Shown: piece by piece, positions 1-10,741 of the stretch
Numbering within the stretch: position 1 is the first letter of the stretch
Layout: each line of letters opens with the position of its first letter
Source of the DNA: Entamoeba histolytica HM-1:IMSS
Lineage: Eukaryota > Evosea > Mastigamoebida > Endamoebidae
Assembly (NCBI RefSeq): GCF_000208925.1
Contig: NW_001914992.1
Span: 1-44,650 of the forward strand
DNA: 44,650 bases
Reading direction: 5' to 3'
Notes under the pieces: model-generated
Seen by the model: only the letters and a program-made list of their open reading frames with translations
What the model was told of the DNA's origin: nothing
The model's database searches: none
Position numbers and translations under genes: made by a program

Positions 1-1004
1 CTCTTCTACTTTATTTTTATTCTTTTTATATTATTTGTTTTTCGTTGTTTTTCTATTTCTTTCTTCTATTATTTATCACTTTTATATTCATTTATTCTTT
101 TTATTTCTTTTTTATTAATTCTTGAGTATTGTATATTTCTTTATTATTTCATTTGTGTATTATCAAAATATATGTTTTATTGATTTTATGTTGAATAAAA
201 TATTGAATAAATCAATATTTTCATTCTTAATTATTCATTCTTTATTCTGAAATGTTGTGTATATTTATTATATTAAATGAATATGATGAATGAATATCAA
301 TATTATTGTTTATTTGATTTTAAAAAATAATAAATGAATATGAAATAATAAATGAAATAAAATAATGAAGACAATGAAATGATAATGAAATAGAATAATC
401 TAATATTGAACAAATCAAATAAAGAATATATTGAATATATCATTATTGTTACTTTATTATTATTTGTTATTTCAATTATTAAATATTAATAAATTATTAT
501 TCATGAATATTTAATTGATTGATATTTTACATTTTCATTTTCATTTTATTTAATAAATGAAATATAAATAATAAATGAATGAATAATAATTTAATATATG
601 AAATAATAAAAAGAAAAGAAAGATAAATAATAAAGAAATATGATGTATTTAATATATAATATAATTTATTATCAAATATAATAATATCAAATGATGATTT
701 ATTTTTATTTCAAAATATTTTGCATCAATAAAATATGTTGCTAAATATTTTGCATCATTAAATTTTGCATCATTAAATTTTGCGCTTTTTTTATTTGTTT
801 CAATAAAATTTGCATCCTTTATTTTTTTCATTCTTTTCTTTATTTATCATCTCTTTTGTTTTATTACACTTTATCTTCTTTCTTTTTATATTCTCTCCTT
901 TCTACTTTTATTCTTTCTTCATCATATTCTACTTCTTATTTTCTTTTTATTCTTTTATATCATTCATTCTCTTCTTTTTCAATTATTTGCTTTTTTTCGT
1001 TGCC
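1..1004. other. Gene-free AT-rich low-complexity region
   Basis: No supportable gene is visible. The sequence is dominated by T-rich and TTA/TAA-rich runs, with pyrimidine-rich stretches at 1-120 and 790-1000 that create short open frames of low complexity (strings of F, S, L, Y). A short period-15 repeat lies near 740-787 (listed separately). The region ends where a 5'-truncated LINE copy begins. Confidence 0.6.
717..816. repeat. Short degenerate ~15-bp tandem repeat
   Basis: The motif ATTTTGCATCATTAA occurs twice almost exactly at about 751-786, and diverged copies of TTTTGCATC lie on both sides. On the minus strand it reads as a repeated F-N-D-A-K motif in a 60-codon open frame. That frame is most likely a by-product of the repeat rather than a gene, because it has no other protein-like content. 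Confidence 0.5.
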
Positions 1005-2097
1005 TGTTAATGAAATAATTAGAACAATAATGTACTACTGTACCAGAGAAAGTGAAATTGGAAATAACATATTAGATAGATGGTACAGTAAGAAAGGAAT
1101 ATGGAATAGAATTAAAAACAATAAGTCATAAAATCCCAGAAACAAAAATAGAAGAAATAATAAATGAAGGGATAGAAAAGAAAAAAGAAAAAGAAGTAGT
1201 AGTAGAAATAAAGAAATTAATGATAAATACATCAAAAAATGGAAGTGTCATTAAACAAGTAGATATTTTAGAAGATGGTTCGAGTCAAAAGGAGTAGATA
1301 AAACTACTACAGTGAAAGCATGGAAGTCCATCAATATTAAGAAAAATTCATTTCTCCAATTAACTAAAATGCAAGATGGTGCAATATTTTGTGGGTATAG
1401 AAAATCAAAAATAATGAAAAATGAAAGACTGAAATACTCAACACTTTGTAAAGACAAGATAGCTACAGTAGAACACATTCTACTATCTTGTATTTGTCAT
1501 AAAAATCACATATGGAAAAACATGACAATATTGGTATTATAATATTGATTAATAAGAAAATACACAGGAAATAAACAATATAAAAAACCTCCATATGAAA
1601 CAGTGTTCAAATATAAAGACATCACAATGATATGGAACAAACAAATAATGCCTAAAAGTGATGACAATATCACAAAATACCAGACATATATGTATTAGAT
1701 AAAAAGAATAAAACTGGTCTAATATTTGATATGACTATTGTGGCTGATCACAATATTAATGGAGTGTATTGAAAGAAAAGAAATAAGTATAAGGAATTAA
1801 AGAATAGGCTAATGAAAATAGAAAAGTTAAAAGATGACAAAATAATTCCAGTAGTAATTTCAATCAATGGATTAGTAAATAAAGAAAGTAATAAATTAAT
1901 TAAAGAATTAAAAATGAAATTGACATCGAAAAAGAAATTAAAAACTTTGTTATTAAAAATATGAAGGATGTCATGGAATACTACTTCAATCACAACCAAA
2001 CATACTCCTTAGAAATATTAGAAGACTTATAGGATTAATTAGTCTCCCCTAATCCAGCAACAATAGAATCTAATTCTATTAATACTTAATTAATTAC
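1005..2097 (+). mobile_element. 5'-truncated EhLINE1-type copy (3' part of ORF2 and 3' tail)
   Basis: From TGTTAATG at 1005 the sequence matches, in opposite orientation, the 3' part of the full-length LINE at 7466-8580. About 200 bp (1035-1235 against 8350-8550) look identical. It keeps the endonuclease-like part of ORF2: the PD-x14-D spacing is at about 1683-1734, and the CCHC-type finger is at about 1436-1500 but its first cysteine has become serine. The end carries the LINE/SINE 3' tail with AGTCTCCCCTAATCC near 2041. Reading frames are broken and there is a small deletion near 2010-2035 relative to the full copy. No convincing target-site duplication was found, so the insertion looks old or rearranged. 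It encodes no intact product. Confidence 0.88.
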
Positions 2098-2327
2098 TTA
2101 TTATTATTTTATTATTCTTTTTTATCTTTTTATATTTTGTTATCAAATCCTTATTTATTCTAATACCCAAATCAATTTTTAATAGATTCTTATTGAGATA
2201 TTTCCATTTCTTTACTTATTATCTAAAATTTTTAAAATAAATATATTGTAGAAGATTATAATATAATTAATATCTAGAAATAGTTTTTTAATTTTTGAGG
2301 TAAAAAGAAAAAGTTAATTAGTTATAA

Positions 2328-3299
2328 TCAAATAGAGTCTAATTTACTCCTAACAATTTCATTAATTTTTAATGACCTTTGCTTAATTGTTTTAGCTAAC
2401 TTTCTTTCATTACCTAAAATAGTTTGGAGTTTTGTTATTTCTTCTTTATTACAAAATTCTATTAAAGCAGAGTTTAAAACTTTACTCTTTTGTGTAGGGA
2501 AATTCATAAATTGTTCTGGTTGTATTAATTCTTTTTGACAAAGACTTTTTTTCATTAAACTTAATGTTATTAGAATTATAGTTCTTCCATCTATTTTCTT
2601 TTGTCGGTATAATTCAAAACAAGAAGTAAGAGTCACATAAATATCTTTAAAACATTCTTTAATATAGTTTTTTTCTTCTAAGTAATTGCTAGAGGATTTT
2701 TTTTGTGAAGAGTTTAATAAATTAATACTTAGAGATATTTCTTTGGTTTGTAATTCATTAAAAGTGTTGTGAATTTTTTTAGGTTTTTTTTCTTTATTTT
2801 TTTCTGCTTCAATTTCAAAAGATATACTTTTTCTTGTTATTTGACTAGAGTGACTTCGTTTAAGTTGTGGTTCTGCTTGACTTTGAAAAAGGATTTTTGG
2901 TACAAGCAATGAATAAAGTCCATTACTACTCGAATAAAAACAATTGTTGTTTTGATTCATCTCTAAATGTTTTTTAAATTTTTCTGTGTTAATGAAAATT
3001 TGTTTGCATATTAGACATTTATTTGAAATCCAAGAAGTAAGTGTATCTGAAATTTCTCTATTATTTGTACGAATTCCTAATTCTTGAAATGAATAAATTG
3101 GTGTATTTATTAGAAGTTGTGGATAAGGAATAAAATTAGTATTAAAGAAGATAATTGTATTTTGTTTATGACATAATGGACATGTCATATCCTTATCAAA
3201 AAAACGTCTTTTAAATGAACAAAAGCAACAAATAAAACTATGACCGCAATCTCCAATAGCAACTGAATCAGTAATATTTTGACATAAAGTGCATTTCAT
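2328..3299 (-). CDS. RING plus C2H2 zinc-finger protein, ZNF598/Hel2-like E3 ligase candidate
   Basis: This 323-residue protein starts at the ATG whose codon ends at 3299. The open frame extends 24 codons further, but only from a TTG, so the shorter start is chosen. An N-terminal RING is visible at residues 3-50: CTLC, then CGHSFICCFC, then KRR and CPLC, followed by a run ending IIFF. A lone C2H2-like finger (CLIC-x13-H) follows at about residues 94-115, and a helical C-terminal part is rich in Lys and Glu. RING followed by C2H2, with the S-x-KRR...CPLC...IIFF pattern, resembles Hel2/ZNF598, the ubiquitin ligases that sense collided ribosomes. Those proteins normally have several C2H2 fingers and are longer, so the family call is inference. 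Ubiquitin-ligase activity is expected from the RING. The gene lies between a LINE fragment and the reductase gene and is transcribed in the same direction as the latter. Confidence 0.7.
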   Translation of the reverse strand: MKCTLCQNITDSVAIGDCGHSFICCFCSFKRRFFDKDMTCPLCHKQNTIIFFNTNFIPYPQLLINTPIYSFQELGIRTNNREISDTLTSWISNKCLICKQIFINTEKFKKHLEMNQNNNCFYSSSNGLYSLLVPKILFQSQAEPQLKRSHSSQITRKSISFEIEAEKNKEKKPKKIHNTFNELQTKEISLSINLLNSSQKKSSSNYLEEKNYIKECFKDIYVTLTSCFELYRQKKIDGRTIILITLSLMKKSLCQKELIQPEQFMNFPTQKSKVLNSALIEFCNKEEITKLQTILGNERKLAKTIKQRSLKINEIVRSKLDSI

Positions 3300-4042
3300 A
3301 AGAATTAAACTCTTTTTAAAATTAATTTGTTTTAGTACATAAACTATATCTCTCTCTAATAGAAAATTCAAATAACATTTACTTTAACTCTTTGTTATAT
3401 ATTACAAAAATTTAATAAATAGTTATTTATTTTTTAAATTAAATTTTAGGAATAAAAAACATTTTTAAAAATGAAATAACCAATTGTTATGTTGAATCGA
3501 ATCAATTATTCATTAATTTCTTATTTTTGATAATCTTTCATTGAAAGGTATTTTTTTTTGGTTTTTATGAATGTGATATTCTGGTATCAATTTTTTTTCA
3601 TTACATTAACTTATCTAAATAAACTTTTATTCTTGCTTTTCATTATAAAATTCTTTTAATATCATAAACATAAAATACGTAATGTACAGATTCACTGTTA
3701 TGTCAATAATATTTAAAGATACAAAATAATTTTTATTAAATAATTAAAAAATATCTTGTTATAAGACAAAAACAAATTGTAACTTGAATGATTAAAACAT
3801 TAACCTATCAATTATCACTATATCATTAATTGTAAATCAGCCTTTAAACATAAAAAAGAATTTATAATGTTTTATTCGTTATCTATTGGTATTTTTTCCT
3901 ATAATATAAGATAGTCTTTTTATCATTATCTTCTTTCATGTTTTCTTAGTATTTTAATAATAATTAGTCAAGACTAATTTTTACGGGACTTTATGTAAAG
4001 TCGAAGAATAAAATTAGAATATTAAAATTAAGTGAATAATAA
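3300..4042. other. Intergenic region with no gene seen
   Basis: 743 bases of AT-rich DNA lie between two minus-strand genes. They should hold the promoter of the RING gene and the 3' end of the reductase gene. No open frame with protein-like content and no repeat was recognised. Confidence 0.5.
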
Positions 4043-7000
4043 TCAATTACATCTTGATAGTAATGAACATCCATCTTCATTAAAGAATCCCACACTTTGT
4101 AATTTTTTAAGATTTATTTTAATAAAATCATTTGTGAAGTCAAGAATATTTTCTTTAGGATTAAATTTAAAGAATTTTGATTCTATTGGTCCTTTCAGAT
4201 CAAGAACATTTAAAGATGCTAATAACTGCAATGCTTCTTTATCACCATTCTGTGCATAGTCAGTTACTTTTTTCTTCCATTCAGTTTCATTAACTAAAGT
4301 TATTTTCATATTTAATAATTGACAAATAGAAAATATATTTTCAGTAGAAACATTTGTTGTTGGAATCAAATTGATTATAGTCTTTTGGTTATACATATTA
4401 TTAACAATACATTCTGCTAATTTATCTACAGGAGTCATTGGGAATGATGGACCAATTAGTCCAATATTATTTTTAATACTAAGACGAATCATTTTATAAA
4501 TAAAATCGTCTGTATTACATATTCCAGTATTTGAATCTGACACAACAAATGAAGGTCTCATTATATTAATTTTATATCCTTCTTCAATCCCCCTTTTACA
4601 GATTTGTTCTCCCATCCACTTAGATTGAACATACCCAAATGCATTTAATGGAATATTATCAGAAATACTTTCATCTTTATTAAGAGCTGCTCCAAGTGTA
4701 GATATTTGACAAATATTCATATCTTGACCTGCAAAATTAATTACATTTAATACACCAAATGCATTTGTTAATTTTAGTTGGTTATATGTTTTTGTCCAAT
4801 TAACAATAGCAGCACAATTAATTATTATTTTACTACTGCTTTGCATTTCTTTTTTCTTTGAATCTTCAATGCCAAAATCTTCTTTAGAAATATCACCAAT
4901 AACCATTTCAATTTTATCATTCCATTCTTTTTCAGTTTTTCTCAACATTAATCTCATTTTCTTACTTAATTCATTCTTATTAGAACTTCTACCAACACAA
5001 TATACTTTTTTAATATCACTTCTTTTGCAAAGTTCTAGTGTTATATATAATCCAAGATACCCTGTTGCACCAGTTACAATGGCACTATCTCTTTTAATAT
5101 TTTCATTAGTTGGTTCTACAACTTTGTTAAATAATTCATGAATATTAGCTCGTTGGACCCAATTGAAGTCTTTAGTTAATTCTTCATTTTCATTAGAACA
5201 TAATACTGGATTAGAGACATAATCTTCAATATCCCCAAGACTAACTTTTAATGACAATAAATTAAAAGGTGCATTTGGTATATATTTTCTAATGATTGCT
5301 ACTGTTTGTGCTCCAACAAAAGAATCACCTCCTAAATCATAAAAATTACTCTTTCTTGATAATGCACCAACAGGAATATCAAAAAATTCACTCCAAATAT
5401 TAGCTACCTCTTTTCCAACTTCTGTTATAGGAGGATCATTATTTTCTTGAATAAGTATTTCCCATCTCTTCTTAATTAAATCTTTTACTATTTCTTTTAA
5501 TTTTGGAACATATACTTTACCAAAAGAAGTTCTTGGCATTTCTTGTAATTGAAAGATGTATGTTGGAATACTAAATGGAACTAATTTATCAGTTAAATAT
5601 TCTTTCATTTCCATCTCTAAGTTAGTAAATGAAGACCCACTTTTTACTATAACAAAAGCAACAAGTGTTTCTCCTTGAATCTTATCAGGAATACCAATCA
5701 CAGCAGCTTCTTGAATTTTTGGATGAGCAACCATAATATCACATATTTCTGCTGGCCAAATATTATGTCCACCTCTAATTATCATATCTTTGACTCTTCC
5801 AGTAATTCTTAAAAATTTATCAGCATCAAGAACAGCTTCATCTCCAGTTCTAAACCATCCATCTTTTGTGAATGCTTGTTTATTAGCTTCTGGATTATTT
5901 AGATATTCCTTTAATATAAATGGTGATTTTATTTCAAGTTCTCCTGCAATCCCAATAGGTAAAACTTCTCTTGTTTCATGGTCAACAACTCGAACTTCAT
6001 AATTTTTAGTTAATCTTGCACTATATCCTGTTGATTTTGCTGGCATTTTATAAACAATACCACAAGTTTCTGTCATTCCAAACCCACTACAAGAGTATTG
6101 TAAATTAAATACTCTTTTCACTGACTCAGTTAATTCATTAGAAGCAATAGCCCCACCAATAGTAACTTCTTTCAATGAACTTAAATTATATTTTGTTCTA
6201 TTTGGATGCTTCATTAAAGCCATAAAAGCAGATGGAGCTCCACCTGTACTAGTGACATGGTTTTCTTCAATAATTTGGAATATTTTTTCAACATCAAACT
6301 TATCTAAAAAGATGTAATAATAACCTTTTGCTACTATAAATGAAACAATAATATGTCCTGTAGTTGTATATAGTGGAGCAAAACTCAATGACACTCTTTT
6401 TTCAATTGGGAAAAATGATTGATTAGAACAAATATTTCCAACAAATGCACGATTAGTATAAACACAAATTTTTGGTTCTCCAGTTGACCCTGATGTACAT
6501 CCATAAAATAATACATCTTCAGAACTAATTTGATTTCGTTGGTTATCAAGAAATTCTTTATTTAGAGGAACTTTTATTAAATCTTCATATGAATATACAT
6601 TAATTCCTTGTGAAGAAAAATTAGTGATATCTTCTTTAGTTGAATCTACAACAACAATTTTCATAGACTTATTAGCTTTAATAACATTTGGAACTAGTGC
6701 TTTTGTTGTAACAACCAATTTTACATCTGTTTTACAGAACAAACGTTCAAGTTGATCTGGTTTATATGCTGGATTAAGTGGTATCATAATAAAACCACAA
6801 GTCTCAATAGAAGCTGAAGAAATAATGAATTGAATACAATTAGGTAAATAAATACCAATGACATCCTTTCTTTGTAGATTAACTACAGAGTAAAATGCAT
6901 ATCCTAAACAATCTACTAAATGATGATATTCATATAGAGATAGTTCTACTATTTCGTCATTACAAACAGAGATATACTTTATTAATGGTTTATCTGGTTC

Positions 7001-7087
7001 TTCAAGTAATTGGCAATACTTATGAGCATAAACAGTAAAAGGAATATTTTCATCAACTTCTGCTTTAAAATAAGATGTTTTGAGCAT
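4043..7087 (-). CDS. Adenylation-carrier-reductase enzyme (carboxylic acid reductase / NRPS-like, A-T-R)
   Basis: This is a 1014-residue, three-domain enzyme starting at an ATG. Residues 1-545 form an ANL adenylation domain: P-loop GCTSGSTGEPK at about 193-203, FGMTETCG near 334, GWFRTGD near 410, GRVKDMIIRGG near 431, and the catalytic-lysine region TSFGKVY near 521. Residues 555-630 form a phosphopantetheine carrier domain with the attachment motif LGGDSF near 583. Residues 660-1000 form a Rossmann thioester-reductase domain, with GATGYLG near 670 and Y-x3-K as YVQSK near 818. By family logic it adenylates a carboxylic acid, loads it on the carrier arm and releases it as an aldehyde (or alcohol) using NAD(P)H. 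Bacterial carboxylic acid reductases have the same order at about 1170 residues; alpha-aminoadipate reductase is also similar. There is no condensation domain, so it does not build peptides. The substrate is unknown. A phosphopantetheinyl transferase elsewhere would be required. All key motifs look intact. Confidence 0.9.
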   Translation of the reverse strand: MLKTSYFKAEVDENIPFTVYAHKYCQLLEEPDKPLIKYISVCNDEIVELSLYEYHHLVDCLGYAFYSVVNLQRKDVIGIYLPNCIQFIISSASIETCGFIMIPLNPAYKPDQLERLFCKTDVKLVVTTKALVPNVIKANKSMKIVVVDSTKEDITNFSSQGINVYSYEDLIKVPLNKEFLDNQRNQISSEDVLFYGCTSGSTGEPKICVYTNRAFVGNICSNQSFFPIEKRVSLSFAPLYTTTGHIIVSFIVAKGYYYIFLDKFDVEKIFQIIEENHVTSTGGAPSAFMALMKHPNRTKYNLSSLKEVTIGGAIASNELTESVKRVFNLQYSCSGFGMTETCGIVYKMPAKSTGYSARLTKNYEVRVVDHETREVLPIGIAGELEIKSPFILKEYLNNPEANKQAFTKDGWFRTGDEAVLDADKFLRITGRVKDMIIRGGHNIWPAEICDIMVAHPKIQEAAVIGIPDKIQGETLVAFVIVKSGSSFTNLEMEMKEYLTDKLVPFSIPTYIFQLQEMPRTSFGKVYVPKLKEIVKDLIKKRWEILIQENNDPPITEVGKEVANIWSEFFDIPVGALSRKSNFYDLGGDSFVGAQTVAIIRKYIPNAPFNLLSLKVSLGDIEDYVSNPVLCSNENEELTKDFNWVQRANIHELFNKVVEPTNENIKRDSAIVTGATGYLGLYITLELCKRSDIKKVYCVGRSSNKNELSKKMRLMLRKTEKEWNDKIEMVIGDISKEDFGIEDSKKKEMQSSSKIIINCAAIVNWTKTYNQLKLTNAFGVLNVINFAGQDMNICQISTLGAALNKDESISDNIPLNAFGYVQSKWMGEQICKRGIEEGYKINIMRPSFVVSDSNTGICNTDDFIYKMIRLSIKNNIGLIGPSFPMTPVDKLAECIVNNMYNQKTIINLIPTTNVSTENIFSICQLLNMKITLVNETEWKKKVTDYAQNGDKEALQLLASLNVLDLKGPIESKFFKFNPKENILDFTNDFIKINLKKLQSVGFFNEDGCSLLSRCN

Positions 7088-7446
7088 TACAATTAATGTA
7101 TTTGTATAATTTTAAAGATAGACCTATTTAAATATTTACAGCACTAACTTGAATTATGACTAACTTAATTAATTAGACACTTCTCTAACTATTGTTATAG
7201 TTTTGAAATTCATTAAGAACTTTATCAATAAAACCTATTTACTTCAAAAAAGAAATTTCGCATTAATAACTTTTAAAGGAAGTAATTTTCTTATATACAC
7301 ATTTTATGCACTTTATGCATTTCTTTATTTTTTCATAAAACCATACAATTTATGTATTTTACATCTTTATTTTATAGTTTTTTAGTTTTATTTTGTTTTT
7401 CAATAGTCTTAAACAAAAAATCGTTGTTTTACAGAAAATAAATTCA
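7088..7446. other. Intergenic region between the A-T-R gene and the LINE
   Basis: Apart from the TATA-like element near 7122, nothing is recognised. A 60-codon plus-strand open frame at 7203-7385 is rich in F, Y and L, lacks any domain and is not called. Confidence 0.5.
7122..7139 (-). promoter_or_regulatory. Possible TATA-like core promoter element of the A-T-R gene
   Basis: The minus strand reads AATATTTAAATAG about 40 bases upstream of the ATG at 7087, resembling the Entamoeba TATA-like consensus GTATTTAAA. In DNA this AT-rich the match could be chance. Confidence 0.3.
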
Positions 7447-7465
7447 AAAGACTTAAAAATATTTA
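7447..7465. repeat. Target-site duplication, LINE 3' side
   Basis: The 19-bp sequence AAAGACTTAAAAATATTTA is repeated without mismatch at 12253-12271. The two copies bracket the LINE exactly and define its ends. Confidence 0.92.
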
Positions 7466-7483
7466 ATAATAAAAAGCAATTAA

Positions 7484-10400
7484 TTAAGTATTAATAGAAC
7501 TAGCTTCTATTCTTCCTGGCTTAGGGGAGACTAATCCCGTCCCTTCGTCTTCTTCTTCAAGTAGCTCTACGGAGTATGTTTGGTTGTGATCTCCGCAGTA
7601 TTCCATGACATCCATCATGTTTTTAATCACAAGGTTTTTTACTTCTTTTTCGATGTCAATTTCATTTTTAATTCTTTAATTAATTTATTACTTTCTTTAT
7701 TTACTAATCCATTGATTGAAATTACTACTGGAATTATTTTGTCATCTTTTAACTTTTCTATTTTCATTAGCCTATTCTTTAATTCCTTATACTTATTTCT
7801 TTTCTTTCAATACACTCCATTAATATTGTGATCAGCCACAATAGTCATATCAAATATTAGACCAGTTTTATTCTTTTTATCTAATACATATATGTCTGGT
7901 ATTTTGTGATATTGTCATCACTTTTAGGCATTATTTGTTTGTTCCATATCATTGTGATGTCTTTATATTTGAACACTGTTTCATATGGAGGTTTTTTATA
8001 TTGTTTATTTCCTGTGTATTTTCTTATTAATCCCTCCCATATTATAATGCCAATATGGTCATGTTTTTCCATTTGTGATTTTTTATGACCAATGCAAGAT
8101 AGTAGAATGTGTTCTACTGTAGCTATCTTGTCTTTACATAGTGGGCAGTATTTCAGTCTTTCATTTTTCATTATTTTTGATTTTCTATACCCACAAAATA
8201 TTGCACCATCTTGCATTTTAGTTAATTGGAGAAATGAATTTTTCTTAATATTGATGGACTTCCATGCTTTTACTGTAGTAGTTTTATCTACTCCTTTTGA
8301 CTCGAACCATCTTCTAAAATATCTACTTGTTTAATGACACTTCCATTTTTTGATGTATTTATCATTAATTTCTTTATTTCTACTACTACTTCTTTTTCTT
8401 TTTTCTTTTCTATCCCTTCATTTATTATTTCTTCTATTTTTGTTTCTGGGATTTTATGACTTATTGTTTTTAATTCTATTCCATATTCCTTTCTTACTGT
8501 ACCATCTATCTAATATGTTATTTCCAATTTCACTTTCTCTGGTACAGTAGTACATTATTGTTCTAATTATTTCATTAACATATTCGTCCCTTATATTTAT
8601 TAATCATTCACCCATTTCTTCTATAACGACATATAACCTATCTTTGGAGTTGAATCATTGTATTTTCCATTTCTTATTTATTTTCTTATATCCAAATCAA
8701 TTTTATCTAAGTGATTTTCCAATTTACAACTGATGCTGAATATCTGAAGATATTGATTACTTCCGTGTTTATTCTAGTAATATATCTTCTATTACTGCTA
8801 TCATCAGTGTTTATTTCTTCCATCTTTTGATTCATTTTTTCTTTGATGATTTTACAATTGAAGGTGTCATCAATTTCATCGGACTGCCATATTCCTAAGT
8901 ATTTATACAAATCATCAAATTCAACTACTGGGATGTTTTGCATTCCATCTGGTATTTCTTTAATGTTTTTTAATACCAATCCTGATTTTTTTCATTCATT
9001 TCCATCCCTATTCCACTTATTATTTCTTTAATTTCATTGTTAATTATTCCCATTTCTTCACTACTTTCTGTCATTATTCTCAAATCATCCATATATAATG
9101 TGTGATTTGATTTTGTGAATTTCTCTTCGATGATTTGAGAAATTATAATAATCTTCATGATGAATAGTAGATTTGATAAGGAATCACCTTGTAAAATTCC
9201 TCTATTTAATTTAATATATCATAGATATTCATTAAATTTATAGCCGATGAATATCTTCCATCTAGTCATCATACTTTCAATAATGTCAATGATGACACCC
9301 TCTACATTAAAATACTTTAATGATTCAATTACCCATTCGTGGTTGACAGTGTCATATGTTTTCTTGATGTCATAATATGACTCCACATATTTTGGGTATT
9401 TTTCTTCTTTCTTCTGCTTCATCATATAACTATTAATTATTCCTTCTTTATCAGCTAAAGATTGTAACTTACATCCCAATTGATTTCTACTAATTTTAAA
9501 TGATTCACAATTCATGTTAAGTCTTCTGTGAATCTTTTCTTTTAATATGGAGGTAAATACTTTCATAATTACATTTGTACAACTGATAGGACGATAATTA
9601 GTGACGTCGTTCCTATCTCCTCCTTTGTGGATTAATAAAGTTCTTCCACTTACCATGTCTAATGGGATGTTTTCGGGGAAGTTTAACCATTCATTGAAGA
9701 TACTGAGAATGGCTTCTCTTGATGATGACATCCTTTTCCAATAATACAAATATATAGTGTCTATTCCTGGTGCTTTCCAGTTATTTATTCTCATTATACT
9801 TAAATAATTCATTTAATGTTATAATGACACTATCATAATTTCTATATCTTTCATTCCACGAGGTGATTTGTTTTATTTTCCAATTCTCTTTATTTAATTT
9901 CACCTGTGTTTCATATAACGATTTCCAATATTCTAAAGTAATATCGTTATTTGGGTATATTTCATTTTTTGGGTCTTTCTTCCTTATTCTAATTTTCTTG
10001 TTAGAATCAAACATGATTTTATTTGTATTGATTCTGATTATTTCATTTTTATTAAATTTAATTCTTTCTTTGATCATTCTCATCATATATTTTAGGTACT
10101 TTATTCTTTCTAGTGCTTTAACTTTTATTCCTTCTTCATCATGTTCTTTTAATTTCATGTTGCACTTGATTCTGTACCATTTCCTTCCCTTGACCAAATC
10201 TTCTAGTCTATTAATTTTCTTTAGGATTTCTTTTATTTCATCAAATTTGTCTCCTATTATTTTATTTTGGAGATAGAGGTGCATAACCATTGAAATCCTC
10301 TTCATATCATCTTCCACTTCATGCATTCTGCTTCTTGATATTATCCATCTATTATTAATTTCCATTATTAATCGGTCAGCTTCTTTTCTTTTCCAGTAGT

Positions 10401-10736
10401 AATTAATGTTTGTACATTTTCTATTTTCATTTCTTTTATTTTATTGATAATAATGTTAAGGTATTCTTCATCAATTTCTGTAGAGTTATTCTTTAATATG
10501 ATGTTTTTTATTATTGAATTACACTCTACTCTTCCTTCCATTATATCATTTACTTTCACTCTAATGTATCGTTTAGTGCTTTCTTTTATTTTATGTGATA
10601 TTTTAATATATTTAATATATTCTTTTTCATTATTGACATTGATATTTATTGCTTTTATTATACTTTCAATTTGTTCCCATCTTAATTTCTTATATAATTT
10701 CTTATTCAACCAATTAATTGCAAAACAATACAACAC
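7484..10736 (-). pseudogene. LINE ORF2: reverse transcriptase plus endonuclease, multiply frameshifted
   Basis: Open pieces lie in different frames: 10736-10368 (which begins with GTG; the true start is unresolved because of overlap with ORF1), 10365-9781, 9812-9219, 9158-8970, 8979-8707, 8216-7881, and a short tail ending at TAA 7484-7486. The 9812-9219 piece carries reverse-transcriptase motifs: WKAPGIDTIY, LIHKGGDRNDVTNYRPIS, and motif A as YYDIKKTYD. ILQGDSLSN is at about 9180-9200, and the catalytic box is LYMDD near 9085-9100. Further on come a finger CPLC-x8-H-x4-C (about 8094-8149) and PD-x14-D (7850-7899), the endonuclease-like signature. The LYMDD aspartates are intact; the lesions are mainly frameshifts and stops. 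Confidence 0.9.
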
Positions 10737-10741
10737 TTCAA

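Noticed and set aside
810..1010. Hydrophobic ORF that could look like a membrane protein
   Set aside because: It arises from a pyrimidine-rich tract, and overlapping frames show the same F/S/L bias.
2098..2327. Target-site duplication for the LINE fragment at 1005-2097
   Set aside because: Short T-rich matches exist on both sides, but none is longer than expected by chance.
3297..3371. 24-residue N-terminal extension of the RING protein
   Set aside because: The extended frame begins with TTG, not ATG. The first in-frame ATG is at 3299, directly before the RING.
7203..7385. 60-residue hydrophobic plus-strand ORF
   Set aside because: Low-complexity F/Y/L composition in AT-rich DNA with no domain or promoter support.
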